This document shows, piece after piece, positions 1 to 4,483 of a stretch of 5,563 bases of DNA (its first letter is position 1; each line of letters opens with the position of its first letter). Below the pieces are notes generated by a model. The model saw only the letters and a list, made by a program, of their open reading frames with translations. It was not told the origin of the DNA and searched no databases. A program made the translations under genes and the position numbers. Where the stretch lies: assembly GCA_035633415.1 (NCBI GenBank), contig DASQEZ010000077.1, positions 1 through 5,563 on the forward strand, in the 5' to 3' direction. The DNA is from Fodinibacter sp035633415. GTDB lineage: Bacteria; Actinomycetota; Actinomycetes; Actinomycetales; Dermatophilaceae.

Positions 1-17
1 GACGCCTGGACCCCGCG

Positions 18-47
18 TTGACCCGTGATCACGCGTGAGCGTAGGCT
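18..47 (+). promoter_or_regulatory. rpsA promoter, SigA-type -35/-10
   Basis: A -35 element TTGACC (18-23) is separated by 18 nt from a -10 element TAGGCT (42-47). This matches the vegetative sigma-factor pattern of actinobacteria (TTGACN, TANNNT) and is the best promoter in the window, as expected for a highly expressed ribosomal protein gene. Transcription should start near 54-55, giving rpsA an untranslated leader of about 170 nt. The elements are read directly; the start site is inferred. Confidence 0.75.
24..33. repeat. Perfect palindrome inside the rpsA promoter spacer
   Basis: CGTGATCACG is a perfect 10-bp palindrome that begins immediately after the -35 hexamer and ends 8 nt before the -10 hexamer. 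A dyad at this position could be an operator for a repressor or for a MerR-like spacer-binding protein. It could also be chance in GC-rich DNA. No binding protein can be named from the sequence. Confidence 0.35.
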
Positions 48-134
48 GACGCCTGCGCTGTGGGTCTGCGCGTCCTCTGACGGAGCAGGCCACGCTCGGT
101 GAGTCGATCATCCTCACGCCCTCGCGAGAGCGGC

Positions 135-167
135 ACGGGTCCCCGGCACGTCGAAACGGGCCCCGGC
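135..167 (+). repeat. Imperfect GC-rich direct repeat in the rpsA leader
   Basis: ACGGGTCCCCGGC at 135-147 recurs as ACGGGCCCCGGC at 156-167, differing by one missing base, with unit starts 21 nt apart. It lies in the untranslated leader and could contribute to RNA folding. Its function is unknown. Confidence 0.4.
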
Positions 168-210
168 GCGCCACCACGACATGTCCGCACACGACATCTG
201 TCCACCCCAC

Positions 211-214
211 GGAG
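211..214 (+). promoter_or_regulatory. Ribosome binding site of rpsA
   Basis: GGAG lies 11 nt upstream of the ATG at 226. The spacing is a little long but usable. No comparable motif precedes the in-frame ATG at 181, which supports 226 as the start. Confidence 0.5.
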
Positions 215-225
215 CCAACCCACCT

Positions 226-1749
226 ATGACGGCAAGCAGCATCGAAGCACCCGAGTCGACGCCAGGCATCAGCACCACCCCGAACGTCGCGATCAACGAC
301 ATCGGGGACGAGGAGGCCTTCCTCGCAGCCATCGACGAGACGATCAAGTACTTCAACGACGGTGACATCGTCGAAGGCGTGATCGTCAAGGTCAACCGGG
401 ACGAGGTCCTGCTCGACATCGGCTACAAGACCGAGGGCGTGATCCCCTCCCGCGAGCTGTCGATCAAGCACGACGTCGACCCGTCCGAGGTCGTCAGCGT
501 CGGCGACCAGGTCGAGGCTCTGGTCCTCCAGAAGGAGGACAAGGAGGGTCGGCTGATCCTGTCGAAGAAGCGGGCGCAGTACGAGCGCGCGTGGGGCACG
601 ATCGAGAAGATCAAGGACGAGGACGGCATCGTCACCGGCACCGTCATCGAGGTCGTCAAGGGTGGCCTCATCATCGACATCGGGCTGCGCGGCTTCCTGC
701 CCGCCTCGCTCGTCGAGATGCGCCGGGTCCGCGACCTCCAGCCGTACGTCGGCAAGGAGATCGAGGCCAAGATCATCGAGCTCGACAAGAACCGCAACAA
801 CGTGGTCCTGTCGCGCCGTGCCTGGCTCGAGCAGACCCAGTCCGAGGTGCGCACGACGTTCCTCAAGGAGCTCGGCAAGGGCCAGGTCCGCTCCGGTGTC
901 GTGTCCTCGATCGTCAACTTCGGTGCGTTCGTCGACCTCGGCGGCGTCGACGGTCTCGTCCACGTCTCCGAGCTGTCCTGGAAGCACATCGACCACCCGT
1001 CCGAGGTCGTCGAGGTCGGCGACGAGGTCACCGTCGAGGTGCTCGACGTCGACATGGACCGCGAGCGTGTCTCCCTGTCGCTGAAGGCGACCCAGGAGGA
1101 CCCGTGGCAGCACTTCGCCCGCACCCACGCGATCGGTCAGGTCGTGCCGGGCAAGGTCACCAAGCTCGTCCCGTTCGGTGCGTTCGTGCGCGTCGACGAC
1201 GGCATCGAGGGCCTGGTCCACATCTCCGAGCTGGCCGAGCGCCACGTGGAGCTGCCGGAGCAGGTCGTCACGGTCGGTACCGACATCTTCGTCAAGGTCA
1301 TCGACATCGACCTCGAGCGTCGCCGCATCTCGCTCTCGCTGAAGCAGGCGAACGAGGACGGCGCCAACCAGGTCGAGTTCGACCCGACCCTGTACGGCAT
1401 GGCCGCCGAGTACGACGACAAGGGGAACTACAAGTACCCCGACGGCTTCGACTCCGAGACCAACGAGTGGCTCGAGGGCTTCGAGTCGCAGCGCGAGACC
1501 TGGGAGAAGCAGTACGCCGAGGCACACTCCCGCTGGGAGGCGCACCGCGCCCAGGTCGAGGCCTTCGCCAAGGCCGACGCCGAGGCCGCTGGTGGCAGCA
1601 ACGAGACCTCGTACTCCTCCGAGACGGGCGCGACCCCGGCGACCGACGACGAGAGCAGCGCTCCTCGCCCGCCGGCCGCGGTGTCCGAGGGCACCCTCGC
1701 CTCCGACGAGGCGCTGGCTGCGCTGCGCGAGAAGCTCACCGGCAACTGA
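226..1749 (+). CDS. rpsA: 30S ribosomal protein S1
   Basis: This 507-residue protein is the RNA-binding S1 component of the small ribosomal subunit, which helps load mRNA onto the ribosome. Four S1 (OB-fold) repeats are visible at about residues 46-115, 133-197, 218-287 and 303-373. Repeats 3 and 4 are the most canonical, with NFGAFVDLGGVDGLVHVSEL and PFGAFVRVDDGIEGLVHISE. Having four repeats instead of the six of E. coli S1 is usual for actinobacteria. An acidic, low-complexity tail (about 380-507) contains the actinobacterial segment YKYPDGFDSETNEWLEGFE and ends in LASDEALAALREKL, close to the end of mycobacterial RpsA. The ATG at 226 was chosen because homologues begin with a short Ser/Thr/Pro-rich stretch before VAINDIGDEEAFLAAIDETI. 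The gene has its own strong promoter and is followed by tandem hairpins, so it is probably transcribed mainly alone. It is intact. Confidence 0.98.
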   Translation: MTASSIEAPESTPGISTTPNVAINDIGDEEAFLAAIDETIKYFNDGDIVEGVIVKVNRDEVLLDIGYKTEGVIPSRELSIKHDVDPSEVVSVGDQVEALVLQKEDKEGRLILSKKRAQYERAWGTIEKIKDEDGIVTGTVIEVVKGGLIIDIGLRGFLPASLVEMRRVRDLQPYVGKEIEAKIIELDKNRNNVVLSRRAWLEQTQSEVRTTFLKELGKGQVRSGVVSSIVNFGAFVDLGGVDGLVHVSELSWKHIDHPSEVVEVGDEVTVEVLDVDMDRERVSLSLKATQEDPWQHFARTHAIGQVVPGKVTKLVPFGAFVRVDDGIEGLVHISELAERHVELPEQVVTVGTDIFVKVIDIDLERRRISLSLKQANEDGANQVEFDPTLYGMAAEYDDKGNYKYPDGFDSETNEWLEGFESQRETWEKQYAEAHSRWEAHRAQVEAFAKADAEAAGGSNETSYSSETGATPATDDESSAPRPPAAVSEGTLASDEALAALREKLTGN

Positions 1750-1754
1750 CGCAC

Positions 1755-1780
1755 ACCGGCGTCCGTTCGCGGATGCCGGT
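1755..1780 (+). terminator. First hairpin after rpsA, UUCG loop
   Basis: Five nt after the rpsA stop lies an 11-bp stem (1755-1765 with 1770-1780) containing one G-U wobble and closed by the four-base loop TTCG (1766-1769), read as UUCG in RNA. UUCG loops make unusually stable hairpins, although the most stable version has a C-G closing pair and here it is G-C. No U-tract follows, which is common for actinobacterial terminator-like hairpins. It could terminate transcription or protect the mRNA 3' end. Confidence 0.7.
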
Positions 1781-1791
1781 CACGCGCCGCA

Positions 1792-1828
1792 CGAGGCCCG
1801 GTCACCCCACGAGGGTGGCCGGGCCTCG
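1792..1828 (+). terminator. Second, stronger hairpin after rpsA
   Basis: A 16-bp stem pairs 1792-1807 with 1813-1828 around a 5-nt loop (CACGA, 1808-1812). The only imperfection is one T-G wobble (1802 with 1818). The arms are almost entirely G/C. It follows the first hairpin by 11 nt, making a tandem terminator behind a highly expressed gene. No U-run follows. The near-perfect dyad could also act in either orientation. Confidence 0.8.
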
Positions 1829-1843
1829 GCGCGTCCGACAGGA

Positions 1844-1924
1844 CCCGGGCTTCCGTTGCAGGTTCAGCGATGCACAGGGCGCTCTCTGCCGCGCGTCCTG
1901 CATCGCTGAGGGACGAAGCCCTGG
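1844..1924. repeat. Nested inverted repeat / structured element
   Basis: A perfect 11-bp inner dyad pairs TCAGCGATGCA (1864-1874) with TGCATCGCTGA (1899-1909). It is enclosed by an outer dyad, GGGCTTC (1847-1853) with GAAGCCC (1915-1921), extended inwards by GT/AC past one bulged C (1855-1856 with 1913-1914) and outwards by CC/GG past one mismatch (1844-1845 with 1923-1924). Inside the inner stem, GCGC (1879-1882) can pair with GCGC (1891-1894). The whole thing folds as one long cruciform-like arm. It sits between the rpsA terminators and the promoter of the next gene. It could be a third terminator, a structured RNA, a protein-binding dyad or a dispersed repeat. No known RNA family is recognised. 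Confidence 0.6.
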
Positions 1925-1941
1925 CGTGGTGCCGGCGCGGG

Positions 1942-1947
1942 TAACGT
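1942..1947 (+). promoter_or_regulatory. -10 element of a leaderless promoter
   Basis: TAACGT (TANNNT) is followed by exactly 7 nt and then the ATG at 1955. The expected transcription start therefore coincides with the A of the start codon. No Shine-Dalgarno is present. No clear -35 hexamer is visible, which is common for such promoters in actinobacteria. The same geometry occurs in front of coaE. Confidence 0.55.
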
Positions 1948-1954
1948 GCCGGGC

Positions 1955-2428
1955 ATGGCACGCACCATCGCGACGAACCGCACTGTGGACCTCGACGGCC
2001 TGCTCGACTTCGCCCGGCCGCGCCACCACCTGGTGCTGATGACGACGCGTGCCGACGGTCGCCCACAGGCCTCGCCCGTCACCGGCGGGGTCGACCCGCA
2101 GGGCCGCATCGTCATCTCGACGTACCCGGAGCGCGCGAAGACCGTCAACGCCCGCCGCGAGCCCGCGGTGAGCGTGCTCGTGCTCTCGGACGACTTCGGT
2201 GGCGCCTGGGTGCAGGTCGACGGCGAGTGCGAGGTTCTCGACCCGCCCCACTCCCTCGAGCCACTCGTCGAGTACTACCGCTGCATCTCGGGTGAGCACC
2301 CCGACTGGGCCGAGTACCGCCGGGCCATGGTGGAGCAGGGCAAGTCGCTGCTCCGGATCACCCCCACCCGCTGGGGGCCGATCGCCACCGGGGGGTTCCC
2401 GGCACGGCTCGCCGACCCGCACGCCTGA
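1955..2428 (+). CDS. PPOX-class, probably F420-dependent oxidoreductase
   Basis: This 157-residue protein has the split beta-barrel (pyridoxamine 5'-phosphate oxidase-like) fold of the flavin/deazaflavin oxidoreductases. It resembles the mycobacterial Rv1155 group, whose members bind coenzyme F420 and reduce or oxidise small molecules that are mostly unidentified. Diagnostic segments are LVLMTTRADGRPQASPVTGG (residues 27-46), the ligand-contact region PERAKTVNARREPAVSVLV (58-76), and the C-terminal YYRCISGEHPDWAEYRRAMV (107-126). Length is normal for the family. The ATG at 1955 (MART...) is preferred over the in-frame GTG at 1946 because a TANNNT -10 element overlaps that GTG and is spaced for leaderless initiation at 1955. 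The gene sits between rpsA and coaE, 30 nt before coaE on the same strand. F420 rather than FMN use is inferred from family resemblance, and the substrate cannot be deduced. Confidence 0.87.
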   Translation: MARTIATNRTVDLDGLLDFARPRHHLVLMTTRADGRPQASPVTGGVDPQGRIVISTYPERAKTVNARREPAVSVLVLSDDFGGAWVQVDGECEVLDPPHSLEPLVEYYRCISGEHPDWAEYRRAMVEQGKSLLRITPTRWGPIATGGFPARLADPHA

Positions 2429-2437
2429 GCACTGCCA

Positions 2438-2454
2438 GCGACCGCTAGGGTCGC
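2438..2454. repeat. Small dyad overlapping the coaE -10 element
   Basis: GCGACC (2438-2443) and GGTCGC (2449-2454) form a perfect 6-bp dyad around 5 nt, and it covers the TAGGGT -10 hexamer of coaE. If transcription starts at 2459 the dyad is not in that transcript, so it would act as DNA (a possible operator). In read-through RNA from the upstream gene it would be a short hairpin. Chance occurrence is possible. Confidence 0.35.
2446..2451 (+). promoter_or_regulatory. -10 element of coaE leaderless promoter
   Basis: TAGGGT (TANNNT) lies exactly 7 nt before the coaE ATG at 2459, so the predicted transcript begins at the start codon. No Shine-Dalgarno occurs in the 30-nt gap after the oxidoreductase gene. 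The -35 region is not recognisable. Confidence 0.6.
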
Positions 2455-2458
2455 CGAC

Positions 2459-3646
2459 ATGCTGCGCGTGGGACTCACCGGGGGTATCGGGTCCGGGAAG
2501 TCGACCGTCTCGGCCCTCCTCGCGTCCCTGGGCGCCGTGGTGGTCGATGCCGACGCGGTGGCGCGCGAGGTCGTCGAACCCGGCACCGCGGGGCTCGCCG
2601 CCGTCGTCGACCGGTTCGGATCGGGCGTCGTCGGCCGCGACGGTGAGCTGGACCGACCCGCCCTGGGCCGCGTGGTCTTCGGGGACCCCGCGGCGCTGCG
2701 CGACCTCGAGGCCCTGACCCACCCGGCGATCTGGGCGCGCACGGCGCAGATCATCGACGACGCCGGCCCGGACGCCGTGGTCGTGCACGACATGCCACTG
2801 CTCGTCGAGAAGCGGATGGGGGCCGAGTACCACCTCGTCGTGGTGGTCGGCGCGGCCGAGGACGTGCGGGTCCGGCGCCTCGTCGACCAGCGCGGGATGG
2901 CCGAGGACGACGCGCGGGCGCGGATCGCCGCACAGGCCGACGACGAGGCCCGTCGTGTGGCGGCGGACGTGTGGCTCGAGAACGAGGCGACCACCGAGGC
3001 GCTGCGCGCCCTGGTGCTGCGCCTCTGGCACGAGCGGATCGAGCCGTTCGAGCTCAACCTGCGGCACGGCATCCGTTCTCGCCTGTCGCACCCCACCCTG
3101 TCGGCACCGGATCCCCAGTGGCCGGTGCAGGCCGCCCGCCTCCTGGCACGCGTGCGGCACGCGGTCGGCGACGGCGCCGTCACGCTCGACCACATCGGCT
3201 CGACCGCCGTGCCGGGGCTCGTCGCGAAGGACGTCATCGACCTCCAGGTGGGCGTCAGGTCGCTCGACGACGCAGACGACCCGGGCTTCGTCGCCTCGAT
3301 GGACGCCGCCGGGTTCGTGCAGATGCCGGGGGAGTGGCACGACAACGACAAGGACGGCACCTCCTGGCCCAAGCGGTTCCACGGGTCCTGCGACCCCGGG
3401 CGGGTGGCGCACGTGCACGTGCGCGAGGTGGGCTCACCCGGGTGGGTGTGGGCGCTGCGGTTCCGTGACTGGCTGCGGGCGGAGGCCGGGGAGCGCGCCG
3501 GCTACGCGACGATGAAGACGCAGCTCGCGACGAGCGTCGCCTCCACCGAGGACTACGCGGTGGCCAAGGAGCCCTGGTTCGACGCGGCGGACGAGCGGGC
3601 GCGGGCCTGGGCGGAGCGCACCGGCTGGACGCCCGACGGCCCCTGA
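2459..3646 (+). CDS. coaE: Dephospho-CoA kinase fused to GrpB/UPF0157 domain
   Basis: This 395-residue protein catalyses the last step of coenzyme A synthesis, ATP-dependent phosphorylation of the 3'-OH of dephospho-CoA, in the cytosol. The kinase domain fills residues 1 to about 198. It has the P-loop GGIGSGKS (8-15), the conserved DAD (30-32), THP (87-89), DMPLLVE (111-117), and the arginine-rich lid region RVRRLVDQRGMAEDDARARI (137-156). The second domain (about 205-390) belongs to the GrpB/UPF0157 family, with signature DHIGSTAVPGLVAKDVIDLQ (244-263), FRDWLR (335-340) and YAVAKEPWF (366-374). The same fusion is known in mycobacterial CoaE, where the extra domain is thought to affect folding or regulation; the GrpB family resembles nucleotidyltransferases. 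Length is normal for the fused form and about twice that of single-domain CoaE. ATG 2459 gives the standard MLRVGLTGG start. It is intact. Confidence 0.97.
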   Translation: MLRVGLTGGIGSGKSTVSALLASLGAVVVDADAVAREVVEPGTAGLAAVVDRFGSGVVGRDGELDRPALGRVVFGDPAALRDLEALTHPAIWARTAQIIDDAGPDAVVVHDMPLLVEKRMGAEYHLVVVVGAAEDVRVRRLVDQRGMAEDDARARIAAQADDEARRVAADVWLENEATTEALRALVLRLWHERIEPFELNLRHGIRSRLSHPTLSAPDPQWPVQAARLLARVRHAVGDGAVTLDHIGSTAVPGLVAKDVIDLQVGVRSLDDADDPGFVASMDAAGFVQMPGEWHDNDKDGTSWPKRFHGSCDPGRVAHVHVREVGSPGWVWALRFRDWLRAEAGERAGYATMKTQLATSVASTEDYAVAKEPWFDAADERARAWAERTGWTPDGP

Positions 3647-3670
3647 CCTCGCACGATGGAGGGGGCGCGG

Positions 3671-3676
3671 TAGCGT
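3671..3676 (+). promoter_or_regulatory. -10 element for the LuxR-type regulator gene
   Basis: TAGCGT (TANNNT) lies in the 87-nt gap after coaE. The start site would be near 3683, leaving a leader of about 50 nt before the ATG at 3734. No good -35 hexamer is visible at 16-18 nt spacing. Confidence 0.45.
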
Positions 3677-3718
3677 CTGGACCCGAGGGGGAGTGCGAAC
3701 CGGCGGAGCGTGGAGCGG

Positions 3719-3726
3719 AAAGGAGA
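3719..3726 (+). promoter_or_regulatory. Strong Shine-Dalgarno deciding the regulator start
   Basis: AAAGGAGA ends 7 nt before the ATG at 3734. This near-consensus site falls inside the reading frame opened by the upstream GTG at 3710. It therefore argues that the true start is 3734, not 3710. Confidence 0.8.
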
Positions 3727-3733
3727 CGTCAGC

Positions 3734-4417
3734 ATGGTGGCGGGCGCCGAGTCTGCGCAACCGGTCGACCGAAGCCTGTTTACCGACCTGCACGCGCTCA
3801 TCGCCGCCGGAGACCGGCGGTTCCAGCTGCTCTCGACGGTCCATGACGCCGCGGAGCCGCTGGCCCAGCTGGAGGCCATGACCCACACCAGCATGTGGAA
3901 CATGCAGAGGCACGCGAGCCTCAGCGGCCTGAGTGACGGCGAGGGGCTCACCGAGCGCTCCCGGCGCCGTGGGGTCGAGCTGCGCTACATCCTTCCGCGT
4001 CGGGTCGCGGAGCAGCGCTGCCCGCTCGCGTCCAGCCACTGGCCGCACCTTCGCCTCGCTCCGGTGCCGCATCCGCTGATGGTCGTCGACGGGACCCGGG
4101 TCCTCGTGGGCGACTCCACCGGTGAGACCCTGTGGACCACCTCGGACCCGTCCCTCGTCGCCCGCGCGGCACGCTACTACGACCGGGTGTGGCAGGCGGC
4201 CCCGCCGGCGGTCCCGGAGGGGGAGGAGCCGCCCTTCACCCCGCGGATGGTCCAGGTCGGGATCCGGCTGGTCGACGGGTCGACCGACCGTGAGATCGCC
4301 CGTGCGCTGGGCGTCTCCGAGCGCACGGTGTCGTCCGACGTGCGGGAGATGTCCCAGAGGTTGGGCGAGCGCAGCCGCACCCACGCGATCGCGCTGATCG
4401 CGGGGATCAACGGCTGA
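3734..4417 (+). CDS. LuxR-type HTH transcriptional regulator, non-receiver N-terminus
   Basis: This 227-residue protein is predicted to bind DNA. The C-terminal region (about 168-224) is a LuxR/GerE-type helix-turn-helix: FTPRMVQVGIRLVDGSTDRE, then IARALGVSERTVSSDVREMS, with recognition helix around SERTVSSDVREM and a scaffold helix ending in HAIALIAGING. The N-terminal 160 residues show no response-regulator aspartate pocket and no P-loop, so it is neither a typical two-component regulator nor a large ATP-binding LuxR protein. Segments such as RSRRRGVELRYILPRR (75-90) and HPLMVVDGTRVLVGD (113-127), followed by a short helix before a Pro-rich linker (157-170), resemble the TrmB/phospholipase-D-like ligand-sensing domains seen in many actinobacterial LuxR regulators; that is an inference. 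It has its own leader and strong Shine-Dalgarno, and is convergent with the decarboxylase gene. Target genes and ligand are unknown. Confidence 0.85.
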   Translation: MVAGAESAQPVDRSLFTDLHALIAAGDRRFQLLSTVHDAAEPLAQLEAMTHTSMWNMQRHASLSGLSDGEGLTERSRRRGVELRYILPRRVAEQRCPLASSHWPHLRLAPVPHPLMVVDGTRVLVGDSTGETLWTTSDPSLVARAARYYDRVWQAAPPAVPEGEEPPFTPRMVQVGIRLVDGSTDREIARALGVSERTVSSDVREMSQRLGERSRTHAIALIAGING

Positions 4418-4483
4418 CCTGGTTCCCTCATGCCGCGAGCCGCCACCCCCCACGCGATCGCCCTCATCTGCGGCGTCGGCTGA
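4382..4483 (+). repeat. Direct repeat of the regulator gene's last codons
   Basis: Unit 1 (4382-4417) encodes HAIALIAGING-stop at the end of the regulator. Unit 2 (4451-4483) encodes HAIALICGVG-stop, 69 nt (23 codons) downstream in the same frame. The first 11 bases of the units are identical, and several later differences are silent (GCG/GCC, CTG/CTC). Weaker similarity extends upstream, with RSRT before unit 1 and RAATP before unit 2. The match is read directly; the duplication is inferred. Confidence 0.65.
4430..4483 (+). pseudogene. Remnant of a second LuxR-type gene 3' end
   Basis: After the regulator stop, the same frame reads MPRAATPHAIALICGVG-stop. This matches the regulator's own terminus RSRTHAIALIAGING-stop over about 15 codons. 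Nothing upstream of it encodes the rest of a helix-turn-helix, and no Shine-Dalgarno precedes the ATG at 4430, so it is probably not expressed as a peptide. The simplest reading is the stub of a former tandem paralogue deleted by recombination, or a small local duplication. Its last 20 bases overlap the 3' end of the decarboxylase gene on the other strand. Confidence 0.5.

Larger units (their letters stand above)
54..225 (+). promoter_or_regulatory. Long 5' leader of rpsA
   Basis: About 170 nt separate the predicted transcription start from the rpsA ATG, with no convincing gene. Visible structure includes complementary arms GCCTGC (51-56) and GCAGGC (85-90), and a GC-rich imperfect direct repeat at 135-147 and 156-167. 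The rpsA reading frame stays open upstream to an ATG at 181, but that ATG has no Shine-Dalgarno and adds residues that do not look like S1. Ribosomal protein genes are often autoregulated through such leaders (known for E. coli rpsA); here this is only a suggestion. Confidence 0.45.

Noticed and set aside
176..203. Short repeat ACGACATGTCC / ACGACATCTGTCC in the rpsA leader
   Set aside because: The units are short and imperfect, with no supporting structure. Chance is likely.
181..225. Upstream in-frame ATG at 181 as the rpsA start
   Set aside because: It has no Shine-Dalgarno. The added residues MSAHDICPPHGANPP are not S1-like, and homologues start at the position of the 226 ATG.
1802..3418. 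538-codon open frame on the minus strand opposite the oxidoreductase and coaE
   Set aside because: It lies antisense to two well-recognised genes and crosses their boundaries. Its translation is Arg/Gly/His-rich with no family motifs, as expected from stop-poor shadow frames in high-GC DNA.
3639..3666. Hairpin GCCCC/GGGGC spanning the coaE stop as a terminator
   Set aside because: The stem has only about 5 good pairs, a long loop and no U-tract. It is too weak compared with the rpsA hairpins.
3710..3733. GTG at 3710 as the regulator start
   Set aside because: It would place a near-consensus Shine-Dalgarno inside the coding sequence. The ATG at 3734 is ideally spaced from that site.
3434..4453. 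339-codon minus-strand frame opposite the coaE end and the regulator
   Set aside because: The composition is shadow-like and no motif is present. It covers a plus-strand gene with a clear Shine-Dalgarno and HTH domain.
4454..4461. GCGATCGC octamer resembling cyanobacterial HIP1
   Set aside because: A single occurrence besides the longer palindrome in the first repeat unit is explained by the duplicated codons. The genome is clearly actinobacterial in character.
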